Notes under the pieces: model-generated
The model's database searches: none
Told to the model about the DNA's origin: nothing
What the model saw: the letters and a program-made list of their open reading frames with translations, nothing else
Shown: positions 23,688 through 35,382 of the stretch, piece after piece
Numbering within the stretch: position 1 is the first letter of the stretch
How the letters are laid out: every line of letters begins with the position of its first letter
Position numbers and translations under genes: made by a program
Assembly: GCF_000204055.1 (NCBI RefSeq)
Contig: NW_006768783.1
Location: 124,001-188,000 of the forward strand
DNA length: 64,000 nucleotides
From: Melampsora larici-populina 98AG31
Lineage: Eukaryota > Basidiomycota > Pucciniomycetes > Pucciniales > Melampsoraceae
Reading direction: 5' to 3'

Positions 23688-24329
23688 TTATATTCCATAG
23701 TATGCACCATACTGATCGACCACCAGATATTCAAAGAGGTCAATGATTTCTGCTTTGAGAGTGCGGCACGGGATGCGCTGGGTTGGTTCAAAGTGCCAGA
23801 TGATCTGTTGAAGAAGATCTCGAGTGGTCCAATGTGGCACCCATCCAGGCGAGAGGTATGGGAGAAGGTTGACTGGTAAGGTCCGTATTTTAGTCCAGGT
23901 GTCGTGATTCTCATAAGCAGGTGGAAGTGGACGTCTTTGCAAGCGCATTGGTTGGTGCCTGAGCTCGGCAAGTCTGGCAATTCTGGATGATCGACGGCGC
24001 GGGGAAACAAGATTGTTTCTAGACAATCGACGGTGCGGGGTACCAGGATTGTTTCTGGGTGATCGACGACGAGGGGTACCAGGATTGTATCTGGGTGTTC
24101 GACGACGGGGGGTTCCAAGATTATCTGTTGGTGGTTGAGCTACCGGCGTTGAACGGTCTTGCTGAGGTGGTGTATTTTCTACCAGCAGATTTTCTGCTGG
24201 TTGAGGATGATTAGGATCGATAGCTGTCACCAGGGCGCTGTTACTGTCATTGCTGCTTGAACAAGAACAGACAGCCGATACAGCACAGTTTCCGGTTACA
24301 GTGAGGTTTCCATAGATTTTTATAGACAT
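23688..24329 (-). CDS. Small Arg-repeat protein with possible SAP-like C-terminal segment
   Basis: A single frame of 213 residues begins at an ATG at 24329. An N-terminal Cys/Ser segment (CSCSSSNDSNS) is followed by a Pro/Gln linker and four tandem 12-residue repeats (NPGTPRRRSPRN type), then a C-terminal helical segment (WTTRDLLQQIIWHFEPT, then a Lys and DLF) resembling the SAP/HeH helix pattern. That resemblance is tentative. It is divergent in sequence from gene X but lies directly upstream of it on the same strand, and could be an extra 5' exon of the same locus, since no transcript boundary is visible. Function unknown; the basic repeats suggest nucleic acid binding, as inference only. 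Confidence 0.4.
   Translation of the reverse strand: MSIKIYGNLTVTGNCAVSAVCSCSSSNDSNSALVTAIDPNHPQPAENLLVENTPPQQDRSTPVAQPPTDNLGTPRRRTPRYNPGTPRRRSPRNNPGTPHRRLSRNNLVSPRRRSSRIARLAELRHQPMRLQRRPLPPAYENHDTWTKIRTLPVNLLPYLSPGWVPHWTTRDLLQQIIWHFEPTQRIPCRTLKAEIIDLFEYLVVDQYGAYYGI
23979..24122 (-). repeat. Four tandem 36-bp coding repeats
   Basis: Four 36-bp units encode 12-residue Arg-rich repeats (NLGTPRRRTPRY, NPGTPRRRSPRN, NPGTPHRRLSRN, NLVSPRRRSSRI). Confidence 0.85.
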
Positions 24330-25399
24330 GATGTGATCAATAATTGATTAAACTAAAATACGCAATGAGAATGAAACGTCAGCTGAAAAATTGTCAAAGA
24401 CACAGCTGGAAGATTAAAACACAGGATTACACACGTTATACAGCACAATGTACTTCAAAGACCTAGATGAATCAGTTTGATCGTGAGTGGATGAATGTCG
24501 AGCCTGGGTGATGTGCAGCAAGGAGGTAGTCTTCCGAGTTACTTTGAAGGCCTTAAATATGGCAGACTCACCAGGCTTGACTCTGACCTTCTGACAATCT
24601 TTTACATCTTAGGTTTGTCAAATCCACGGCCGTTTTCGGCAGTTGTTTAAAGGCAGAAAACAAAATTAGGAACCACAGATGTGATTGTTGATGAACGGGA
24701 CTCGGAGCCAGAGTCGCGAGTTGGAAGCTTTGAGAGAAAGGATGATGTCATATGGTTGTTTTGCTTGATGAACGTTGGTTGAACTTGAAGTCACTGGGGG
24801 GATAGTAATTTTAGGGTGTGGGAAAGAAACGGTTGTCTTCCTTGATCAACGGCGGCGATCGTCTACTTAAAAAATTGAAAAGGTCAGTACCGGTAGCCCT
24901 ATGTGGATGTGCAAAAGAGAATATGTTCCCTTTGAATGTCTTACTTACACTGCACAGATGTAGTATTTTTCGGCTATGCAAAATGATTAGAATTAATGTC
25001 AAAAATGATTAAAAATGCTATGTTAATGCATAAAAATGCACCATTAATGCACCATTAATGAAAAAAAATGCAGCATCAATGCAGAAAAATGCAGTGTTAA
25101 TGCACATGAAGAATGAATGCAGAATTCCACCTTTTTCAATTTTGTTTGTCCTTCAGGTCAATCATTTTTCACTTGGGAAAAATACTACATTTGCCCAGTG
25201 TTAGACAGGAAGGAAAACACACATGAAGGAAAAAGCAAAAAACCTTCTACATACATAGCAATCAAAAGCATCGGTCGGTTGAATACAGTTCTCGTAATTG
25301 GCTCTTCACCAGGACTGTATGAGGGTGAATGGAGGGGACACAATTGATCAGAGTTCTAAGCAATCATTGAGCGAAATGAATTTGAATGAGAGTTTGTTG
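24330..25399. other. Intergenic, with short ATGCA-type repeat tract
   Basis: No gene recognised. Between about 24995 and 25120 words of the form TTAATGCA-n-AAAAATGCA recur every ~12-24 bp, a short AT-rich satellite-like tract. Confidence 0.5.
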
Positions 25400-27720
25400 A
25401 TGGAAAGAGGTGACGAGCTGGAGTATTTGCGGATATGTTTACTGGAATAGATTTTGGCTTTCAAAATACAGATTGTATGGTGGAGTTTGTGTATTAAGAA
25501 ATTTCAGAAATATGAGGGCAGTCGGATAAACTTTGGGTTTTGAAATCCAGAGGTGTGGAGTGTGTGTGTAAAATCAATAAGCGGTGCTGAAATGAATTTT
25601 GAGGTTCAAAAATCCGAGTGGTGAAGTGTATGTACAATGTATGTGTGTATTTGATTAGTATGAAGGTAATTGGGATGAATTTTGATTTTGAGTGGTGGAG
25701 TTATGTATTACATAAATGAATATATTACTGGCTTTAGCTGTGATGAACTTTGAGTTTTGAAATTCGGAGTTGAGTGGTGGAGTGTGTTTTGAGTTTCAAG
25801 AATCCAAGTGGTGAAGTGTATGTATGTCTATGTATGTGTGTATTTGATTAGTATGAAGGTAATTGGGATGAATTTTGAATATACATATAAGCACAGCGAA
25901 ATGGATTTTGAGTGGTGGAGTTAGATATTAAATGAATATATTACTGGATTTAGCTGTGATGAACTTTGAGTTTTGAAGTTCAGAGGTGAGTGGTGGAGTG
26001 TGTGTATAAGATAAATATAAAGAGTACTACACACACTCCTTAGTGAGTTTTGAAATCTAGGCTTGAGTGGTGAAGCGTATGTATGTTTTGGGTACTGGGT
26101 TTAGCTGGGATGAACTTTGAGTGTCGAGATTCAGAGGTGAGTGGTGGAGTGAGTAATAAAATCGATATACATAAGGGACACTTGAATATCGAATTTGGAA
26201 TGGAGACTTGAGAGGTGAAGGTTGTACATATGTATGTATTAAATTAGTTATTTATCAAGGGTGATGGAATGAATTTTGAATATACATATAAGGGCAGTGA
26301 GATGATTTTTGAGTTGTGTAGTGCATCTATCAAATTAATATAAGAAATTCAGAGAGTGGAGTGTGTTTATAAAGTCAATATAAGTTTGTAATATGTGGGG
26401 GTGTATTAAATTCCAGTAAGGGTAATAGGATGGATTTTGAATATATAAGGGCAGTGAAATAAATTAATATATTACTGGATTTAGCTGGGATGTTTGAGTT
26501 TTGAAATTCAGAGGTGTAGTGGAGTGTGTGTATAAAATCAATTTAAGGGGTACTTGAATATTGGGTTTTGACATCTAGACTTGAGTGGTGAAGCGTATGT
26601 TGTAGATATGTGTGTATCAAATTACTTATATAAGGGAAAGGGAACGGATTTTGAATAGAAATGTAAGGGCAGTGAGATGAGGTTTGAGTTGTGGAGTGCA
26701 TCTAATTAATATAAGGGTACAGAAATGAATCTTGAGTACTGAATTTAGTACAATAACTCTTTACTGGTATGAAGTTTGAACTGATTTTTGGGATTCAAAG
26801 AGTGGAGTGTGTTTAAATATAAGTCTGTAATATTCATGTGTGTATTAAATTCCAGTAAGGGTAATGGGATGGATTTTGAATATATAAGGGCAGTGAAACA
26901 AACATTGAGCGGTGGAGTTATGTATTAAATGAATATATAAGGGTAACTGAATTTTGGGAACGAGATTTTGAATACTAGATTTAGCCCAATACCTTTATTA
27001 GGATGAATTTCGAGTTTCAAAATTCACTGGTGAGTGGTGAGTGGTGACATTGTGTATAAATTTACAATTAAGAAGGGATAATGAGTTTTCCATTTGAAAT
27101 GGGTTACTTCTAAATGTATAAGGGTAGCTTTTGAGTGGTGTATATTAAATTAATTAATTGATATAAGGGTACTGGAATGAATTACTGAATTTCGCCTTCT
27201 TTGAAATTGGATTACTTTGAATATATAATTAGGGTAGTAAGCGGGATGAATTTTGGGTGGTGTGTATAATAAATTGATCAATTGACATAAGGGTACTGGA
27301 ATGAGTTACTGAATTTTGCCTTTTGAATTTTGGATATATAAGGGTAGTAAGTGGGACAAATTTTGAATGTGTATAATAAATTAATTGATTGGCATAAGGG
27401 TACTGGAATGAGTTACTGAATTTCGCCTTTTTTGAAATAGGATAATTTTGGATATATAAGGGTAGAGGGATGAAATTTGGTTGGTGTATAATAAATTAAT
27501 TGATTGACATAAGGGTACTGGAATGAGTTACTGAATTTAGCCTTTTTCGAAATAGGATAATTTTGGATATATAAGGGTAGTGGGATGAAATTTGGTTGGT
27601 GTATATTAAATCAATCAATTGATATAAGGGTACTGTAATTAATTACTGAATTTATCCCAATACCTTTATATCAACTGAAAGACATACTGTACCCTTATGT
27701 CACATATATACCATATATGT
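25400..27720. repeat. AT-rich degenerate tandem array, unit about 115 bp at its right end
   Basis: The word ATAAGGGTACTG starts at 27163, 27287, 27394, 27509 and 27624 (spacings 124, 107, 115, 115), each followed by GAATGAxTTACTGAATTT and later by TATATAAGGGTAG. To the left the same motifs (GATGAATTTTGAG, GTGGAGTGTGT, ATATAAGGGCAGTG) recur in a more diverged form back to about 25400. There are no long ORFs. An older minisatellite or local heterochromatic array is likely. Confidence 0.8.
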
Positions 27721-29039
27721 GATGTAAGTCAAAATCAAAGCACTGTCCGCATCTCAATACACACGCTCAGTACAAGCATTACCATACTGTATACATACTC
27801 AAGTTATGGATGATAGATCAAAAATTTAGCCTAAATATCTTCATAAAGATCCTTACACCACGGAAGGGTTTTAACTTTTTTGTCGAGGAGTGTTTTCACC
27901 TGGCTTCAGAACACTGCCAAGACCCGAAAAGCCCCGCATACATCACGCGGGGCCGCGAACCAGCTGGTTCTTCTGCATCAAGCCTACTCCTTGAACACGT
28001 CCTGAGCATCATGTTAGTTCTACATTGTGTTTCCAGTCTTTCGCGATGTGTATATCAATTCAATACTACAATACACCATATCCAAAACTTAGTCGCTGGA
28101 GGTGGTATTATCTTCCAAGTCCATAATTATGATGGCTTAAATGTACATAGTCTTCAAGAGTCAAGTCTTCGAGAGTCAAGTCTTCAAGAGCCATACATCA
28201 TGGTAATATGTACCTAAATTTGATAATACCATGGCTCAAGGGATTGACAGAGGGGTATGGCTTCATAGAGGATTACTCCTCTGTATTTTCTCTGATCATG
28301 GAATCTTTCATTCAAATTCAAGATTCAATACACCCTTTTTTCAAAGACACAAACACAAGGTTTTTTACCATGACCTCAGATTAGCTCATTACCACATATC
28401 CGGCCCAACAAATGTTCTCAAACGTGTCAAATCCTCTCAAATCCCACTTCTGATGAGTGGAGGTGTTCATTCCCATCGATCATTTCCATGAACCCTGCAT
28501 GATAAGATTCTAGTATCCCTTTAAATAAACCGTTGCTCTCATCCAAATGGGCTGCACAGACACGCAGAAGCCGCGGCAAAAGACGCTCAACTCCTCCAAC
28601 ACCATCCTCCAACACCAACCTCCAATAACGGTCATTAACCTTACAAACTTCTTTTCTTTTATCTTCTCCAGTCTTGTCCTCCCTCTGATGCCCATTCTTG
28701 TCGGAGATCAGCATGCAGGCCCTTTTCACATTGGCAAATCACCACTCCGCAAGTCCATGGTTCACTCAACAAGGGCGAAGAATGATTCTTGTTGAACGAA
28801 TCTCGGTCGGCTTCTTCGCAGACAACATGACAACGTCAGAGGACCACCATAGCAAAGCGGTGAGCTCGGTATGTGTGATTCATTTGTATTTAAACATCAC
28901 ATCTACACGCTTCCTAAAAACTTTTTCCATATTCCACATTCAGTATATATCCAACGTTCAAAATCCGGCGAACTCATTCTTCCTTGTTTTAGCTCTCAAT
29001 TTATCATCATTCAATCACAGTCCAATCTATTCATTTAAC
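27721..29039. other. Upstream region of gene C, weak ORFs only
   Basis: A palindrome (TCACATATAT/ATATATGTGA type) sits at about 27707-27731 and a GC-rich hairpin (GCCCCGC...GCGGGGC) at 27931-27953 inside a 135-residue plus-strand frame (27810-28217) of no known family. Three 15-bp direct repeats (TCTTCAAGAGTCAAG) lie near 28150-28190. A minus-strand frame at 28729-28427 (100 residues, partly helical) has no firm match. Confidence 0.4.
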
Positions 29040-30736
29040 ATGTCAAAAATCTCAGGCATTTACCATGGCCGCCGTGTATTGTCTCGTGTATCTTCTCGAA
29101 TTCCGCATCGCTCTGGTCGACCTAGCAGTATTCCAGTGACAAGAATGATTGAACCATCTCGCAATTGTAAGATCTGATGTGATTATGATTCAGTAAGAAG
29201 ACTGATTGATTGACTTATCAAAGGTATTGCCGCTTCGAGTTCCAATTTGACCGCTTCGAGTCTCAAAAGACGCCTCTCCGGGATTACTCAAAGTTTGTTT
29301 AGTTGAGGGGTTCCAAAATATGCGTTGAAGTTCTTATGGCAACCTCCCTAATTTCTCTAGACACTGAGACAAGCAATAAACGCCAAGCAAAACACGCAAA
29401 GACTACGTTTCAAAACACTGATAGTCACTCAATAAGTAACAGTCTATCAGACCCAGTCAAATGGTCCGCGTTTAAAAATGAGCTCAATGGTGAGTCCTTG
29501 ATAGTTCGCTGCATTTAATTTTGACTTACAATTGTTGATTTATACGTCACAGCCACCATGGACAGCACCGATTTTTCAGATGCCCTGTCTGATCTTAGCT
29601 CTACGGAAACCTTCTCTAAGCACCGGTCAATTATGCTGGAGTCGCCACCAGCTGGAATATATTTGTTTCAAGCAGGTAAGTCAAAGTTGAAATACTTCCA
29701 AATGTACTCTAACACTGACATCCCACTTTTTGATTCTCAACGTGTGTCCCTGTTTTCTTCACACTCCTTACCAACAACAATCAACTTTTTAATTCGTGTC
29801 TGCAGATGAAGTCTGTAGTCCTACTTTAAAAAGGTGTCGATCCCTGTCTATTGGTGAGGATCTTGACGGTGAGTTTGGTGTCACGGTGTCACATATGTTG
29901 ATTTCACTCCAATGACCAACCTTTTTGCTGCAGTCCCGCCAAACAAGCGAAACAGGATTGAGGATGACGGCGGCCAAATGTTCTCAATTCATCCATCAAA
30001 TTCTAAACCTGGTATCAATCCCTTAAGGAAACCGGTATTACATTCTAAAACTGATAACAATTGCTCAAGGAGACCGGTATTACTTGCTCTTGAGTGTGGG
30101 TCTCAAGGTATGCAACCTCCATCAAAATATGTCGCTTTTTCTCTAAATGACATGTTTCCTTTTAGTCAAAGAACAACCCTACGAGCGACAGAGAAGCATC
30201 CTTGACCGCCCCGAAATCAATCTACCGGCTGGTTTCTTTTGGCCTGCAACTGACAGTTCCTACGGTTCCTCAAACAGCCACAGTCTTTCGTCTAGTCCAG
30301 TCTTTCGAGGTATTGACGATTCCATTGATCCGGCCCTCAAGATCCTGACTCCTTCATTTTCCCCCACATCAGCCACTCCTCCTACCGAAAACACTCACAG
30401 TATCTTGTCTAGTCCAGTCTTTTGGAGTGTTGACGATTTCATCAATCCAGCCCTCAAGACCCCGACTGCTTCAACTTCTCCCACATCCGCCACTCCTCCC
30501 AACGACAATCCTGCACAACCATCTACCAGCTCATTTGGCCACTCATACAAGAACACATCTGATCATTACTGTAAGTGTTTCCTGAAACTCAGGCCTACAA
30601 TCGGGAATTCTGATGTTTGGTACAATCGCATTCAGCTTCGAAATGCAGCTGTCATCAAATTATGGAGGGTCTGTTGGAAGAAATACATATTCACTTTGAA
30701 CGTCTAACAAAAGTTCTCGTGCATTTTAAGAATTGA
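29040..30736 (+). CDS. Modular gene C: eight exons, all introns phase 1
   Basis: Exons 29040-29166, 29224-29292, 29361-29489, 29553-29675, 29806-29868, 29934-30107, 30166-30570 and 30636-30736 join in one frame: 1,191 nt, 396 residues, seven of seven introns phase 1. The product starts with a basic Ser-rich segment (MSKISGIYHGRRVLSRVS), continues with Ser/Thr/Pro-rich exons, and in the 405-nt exon has a 39-residue unit repeated twice (SSPVF...DD.I.PALK...SPTSATPP). The last exon encodes SKCSCHQIMEGLLEEIHIH, a Cys-x-Cys followed by an amphipathic helix, similar to the end of gene D. No signal peptide or known domain. Uniform phase and exon style match gene X. Function unknown. Confidence 0.55.
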
Positions 30737-31129
30737 ACTCAGCAATTTATTCATTTGCAAGGTAGAAAGTAATCGCTCAGCACATTTTTTTTTGCGTTTG
30801 CGGCCAGTATGTAGGTCTTTTGTCTTTTTTCTCTATGATGTGAACAATACATGTAACTTCCTCTGCTCGTCTTGGCCACTGCTGTGTATATAACCAGAGA
30901 TCTCTTTATTCAAAATTTTACTCATACAATCCAAATTTTCTGTTTTCTTCACATTGCTGTTAAATAGAGGGAGGAGAACGATAAAATTAAGTTTAGGGTT
31001 TGAACCCGAAATTAAAACCTGTGATGAAGGGTGATTAAGTCATAGACAAGAAAAGTATAGTAATATATATACATATACGTATATAAAAGATAGAGGACAG
31101 TAGATATTGTTTCTTTTCTATCTTGGGTT
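30737..31129. other. Intergenic between gene C and the PLC-like fragment
   Basis: AT-rich, no ORF. Includes ATATATACATATACGTATATA near 31063-31084. Genes on either side are convergent, so this is a shared 3' region. Confidence 0.5.
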
Positions 31130-31607
31130 TTATTGATAAGATCGATCAATGATACTCTTTACGAATTTGGGACTACTAGCGTACCAATCCAGGATCCCGA
31201 TTCCAAACCTTTTACCTCGGTTATTGGAAAGATACTCAGTTAAACCAGAATTGACACCAGCCGTACCATTTCCCCCCACAGCTAACATCTGAACAAATCA
31301 TATCGAAAAAAAAATCAGTACTTGGATCACTAAGATAAGTCGACGGAGGATTTTTTAGACTTAACCTGTGGAGTCACCGGTGGAGTATTTCTTAGCGCCT
31401 CTCCACTTGCAGATGAGAGGTAAAGTTGATCTGAATGCTTTGGTCCGGACGCCCAAATAAGATTTTCAACTGTGATTTCTAATTTCCATGCCACGTTATC
31501 TTCAAATGTACTTGGATTTGGTAAGATATTATAGAAATCTTCTATATAAGCTGTTGCGCCAGTGCGCTCGTTGTATACCAACACAAAGTAATGTGCAACA
31601 ATGGATT
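31130..31607 (-). pseudogene. C-terminal half of a PI-PLC-like phosphodiesterase
   Basis: Two exons, 31607-31366 and 31288-31130, join in phase 0. The second encodes NSGLTEYLSNNRGKRFGIGI followed directly by LDWYASSPKF, closely resembling the C-terminal strand of fungal PLC-like phosphodiesterases (TIM barrel, typically GKRFGIVLLDFYD). The first (HYFVLVYNERTGATAYIEDF) fits the preceding part of that fold. I found no upstream exon carrying the catalytic N-terminal half; 31.6-32.9 kb has no coding sequence. It is therefore probably truncated and inactive, unless distant exons exist. The donor of a preceding exon would need to be phase 1. Confidence 0.55.
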
Positions 31608-32918
31608 CTTAACAATTTGTATGACTCAAAATCAACAATCTGATATACTACCCATGCATTAACTACTTTGGTATATGTTGCATACTGTGACATTGTATGA
31701 AAGGAAGAGATGTTGTGGATAAAACTCCATTAGAGATTCAAATTAGGTAATTGATTATTTCAATCAAGAAAAGTGAAGTAAAGAGAGACTAGCCAAGGCG
31801 TTTATGGAGTGAACAGATTTAAAAAAGATCTCAAACACTCTGTCTTTGAGTGATCAAGGATCAAAAACCTGATCTTCTTTGTATTTTCATCGGGATAACT
31901 CTTGCACTTTTGGTTCCGTTATTATAGATTCCACGTAATCTATAAATTTTTTATGAAACATGACTCTTATACCTTCATACCATAAAGTCAATTTGTTTTA
32001 GACACTTCAGTGTCACGGAAAGTAAAACAGGACTTCAATATATGTCATAAATCTATAAAAAAAAGTTTTTCCATATTTGTTTTTACTTCTCTCAAAGATA
32101 TCTCAATCATACCAGTGAGTGCATATGTTGCAGGCTCACATCATAGAACTCTTGAACGGTAGGTAAAATGCAGAGGAAGATGGCTGCCAATTGGATGATG
32201 ACATGATGAGCCGGTGCTTGGGTGCTATCCAAACCATGATTTGAGTTTACATGGATAACAAATAATGTCCCCCTTGTACGGCTCTCGCTTTTGGACTATC
32301 TATCCCATAGTCCTCACATTTTCGGTTCGATCTTCTACATAACTTTGAAAGAAAATAAAACGGTTATTTCTTCCGTTATAGATTCCATCTGTAGTCCTCA
32401 CAGCTATCCCGTTGTCTTCCATTAACACAAGTTATCCTTGAGAAATCTTGGCCGAAACATTCTTCAGTCTTCAAAATAGTGACTGCTTGCCTTTAAGGTT
32501 GGCAGTTATTTTCACCGTATCAGTCGTGCATTTGTTTCTCTTTCACCGGTTGAAATTGGAGGATCTTCAAGTTAGTAAGACCTCCCTTTGATCGTTCATG
32601 CAGACTTAACGCACAAGCTAGGTACAAAGTCCTTTGAGGGTCAAACATTGCTTTTTTGATTTTCTTTTTCGAATGGGTAAAAGAGCCTTCATATATATTT
32701 GCCTTCTCACTCCTCTCTTTTCCAACCTTGAAAAATTCTGATCATCATTTTGTGCCTCGCATCCCTGATTGCTTCACATAGTTTTCTACAGCCTTTCTTC
32801 TCTCTCTCTCTCTTACATCCTTTACCCTCTTCTACTCTGCACAATCTTTCGTGATATCTGCTATTACTTTGTATTTTATTCTCTAGCCTTGAGTTAGCTT
32901 TGATATATCATTTCGAGA
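31608..32918. other. Upstream region of gene D, no gene recognised
   Basis: No coding region supported. A CT-rich stretch (TCTCTCTCTCTCTTAC near 32800-32815), common in fungal promoters, lies about 100 bp before gene D. Confidence 0.5.
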
Positions 32919-34347
32919 ATGACGGTCATCACCAATCTCTTTCGCTCTCTCAAGAAGCGTGTAAGAAAAGCGACACAATGGGCCTGTACGTTGGTTGCTT
33001 TCAGAACAGGGTCATATATTGAACTGACCCACTGTGTTTTTCTAAAAATAGTAATGGAGGCTCGTCGAGGTCGCACCTACTCAACTCAATCAGCGTATAA
33101 AATCACCGTCAACTTCCTGATTCGCAATACCTTGGGCATATCAATTTGCGAGGAAGGTATGAGCTCGGCTGCCATGCCATATGATGACATACACAGCTCC
33201 ACGACCACAAGCACAGCCACTGTCGCGACTATGGATGCGTCTTCAATCTTTGGGACTTCTGACGGACTTTCAAGCAATATCTCAATCACGATCAGTCACA
33301 ACATCACTCATACATCATATCCAGCTGATTGCTACCCTACTTCGTCCCTGTCGACTCCGCCTTATGTGATCGCATCTGAGCCCATGCAGATGGCTGACCC
33401 GGCAGACGAGTCCCTCCAAGTTCAAGTCCATTCCTTTTCAACGCCCGCTGATCCGAACACGATTGAGCCTATCTCGACAGCAGGCAGTCTAATTGATCCT
33501 GGAAGCGCCTCGCTAGAGCGCCTGGCACTCGAAGTTTTTGATGAGAAACCTAAGGGTACGTTAGGATTTTCCCCCTCATCATATGTAAATATGTGCTGAC
33601 TGATCTTTCATGTTTAGTCACAGTGATACCAATTCATAAACGTCTACAAATCAATAATTCCGACAACCATTCAGATAACACTACGACTTCTGAAGATGAA
33701 TCCAAAAACGATATGATTTCTGAGGACGAATTCGAAGATGATATAACTCTTAAGCGTCTACAAATCAATAATTCCGACAACCAGTCAGATAACTATACGA
33801 CTTCTGAAGATGAATCCGAAAACGATATGATTTCTGAGGACGAATCTGAAAATAATATGACTCCAGACTATGAATCTGCAACCGACATGATTTCCGACGA
33901 CCAATCTGAGAACAATATTTGCGAAGACAATTCTGATGATGATATGATTGCCGAAGACGAATCTGATAATGATATGATTTTCGAAAACCAATCTGATGAA
34001 GCCATGATTCTAGACCCTCTCGATGTGGTGGTAGACGGTGCATTTGATGCTGCAAGATTGTATGCTGAACCTCCACAAGCAGAAGTTTTTATTGAGCAGA
34101 CAAATGGTCCGTTACAATTCTTTATTCATTTTCCATGTATGTTTTTCAAGTTTCTAAGGATTATATCACTTTTGTCTACCACTACACAGGTTCAAATCCA
34201 AACGCTTGTGGTTCATGCACCTGCAAAGAGGCCATTGATGAGTTTATGAAGGAGATCATTCAGAATGTTGAATCTGTAGCGCAAGGAACAGTCCATTTTC
34301 GATTCTGTCCTTCTGTCCGGGGTGACCCAAGGCGTTGGAGTGCGTAG
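32919..34347 (+). CDS. Modular gene D: acidic repeat protein, all introns phase 1
   Basis: Exons 32919-32985, 33052-33555, 33618-34136 and 34190-34347 sum to 1,248 nt (415 residues); all three introns are phase 1. The first intron is a multiple of three and stop-free, so it could be retained. The N-terminus is basic (MTVITNLFRSLKKRVRKAT). The second exon is Ser/Thr/Pro-rich. The third is highly acidic, with a tandem 38-residue duplication beginning KRLQINNSDN and many (D/E)ES(D/E)NDMISEDE units. The last exon encodes CGSCTCKEAIDEFMKEIIQ, a Cys-x-Cys plus amphipathic helix like gene C. No signal peptide or known domain; acidic repeats and basic N-terminus would suit a nuclear or binding role, which is only inference. 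Confidence 0.55.
33641..33868 (+). repeat. Tandem 114-bp coding duplication
   Basis: The unit starting CGTCTACAAATCAATAATTC begins at 33641 and again at 33755. It encodes the 38-residue acidic repeat of gene D and is followed by shorter, decaying ESEND-type units. Confidence 0.85.
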
Positions 34348-35382
34348 TAATTAGCAGGTGATCATCATACTTTTCGGGACTGTGTAGTTTATAAAGAGGT
34401 GTATATACTATTCTTTACACTCAAATCACACTCTCTTACGTTGAATCACAAGGCTATGACTCTTTCCCAGTATCTTTTTCTTTGTATATATTTTATTTTA
34501 TATAAATTTTCAATCTTTCCTTCTATTCTTGTTTGGTGTGTCTATATTTTTCCTTGTGAATACAAATGTGATTGTTTATATTTTTTTCAAATTACCTACT
34601 CATATGTGAGTAGGCAAGAAGCCCGCACTATGCTTAACATCAAACACCAGACATGAATTTCTCACACCCAGAGCAAATACTTCGTGGATAATGAAGAGCC
34701 AAAATGTATGAAACAATTGTAATCAAACAAGAAATGATTTGAGAAGTCAAGTTCTCGAAAATGTCAAAACTCCTAGCATCTTACAATATGAATGCATGAT
34801 TCTCAGACCTACAAGGCAACTATCCATGTTGTGTAGGATCATAAAATAATTGTCAAACAGAAAATCATAGCATACGTCATTGATATATGCTTTGATATTA
34901 TCAAGAGTTTATCCACAGGCAAAGTTCTGATAAGATTTGAGATATTGATGCGGCGGCACAAGACATGATATGTAACATCAAAGCTCATCAAAGACATACA
35001 TAAATTACACCGGTGAGATACCGACAAACTTCAAGTGTGGAGGAAGAACCAAATATGATAAAATCAAATGTTGAAAAGTATGTATTTTGACAAACCTTTC
35101 ATATATCCTTTGATCGCACAGTATGAAGGTTAATGTATTATGGAACGGTGTCTATGACTCTATGACCTACTTAATGTAGAAGTCTGAAGATTGAATAAAT
35201 TAGCCAGTAGCACATACATACGGAGCCTATGTATGTAGCTACATAGCAGCCCGACTATACATGTGGCCCGACTACACATATGTATTCACCATTGGTTTCA
35301 TTGATTCCCTTTCTTATGGAGACTGTTTAACAAATCTTTTATAGAATATCCTTTATTTATTTCATTCAACCAATCTTTCTTC
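34348..35382. other. Intergenic, possible left end of TNP2-type element
   Basis: AT-rich, no gene. Local short inverted words (GTATGTAGCTACATA near 35231-35245; CCCGACTATACATGTGGCCCGACTACACATATG at about 35252-35283) occur, but I found no terminal inverted repeat matching the right flank. Confidence 0.4.

Noticed and set aside
28150..28190. Three 15-bp repeats as a CRISPR-like array
   Set aside because: Direct tandem repeats without spacers, in a eukaryotic genome.
29303..29518. Separate small ORF
   Set aside because: A strong acceptor at 29359-29360 and donor at 29490 make it exon 3 of gene C; the upstream part of the frame is intronic.
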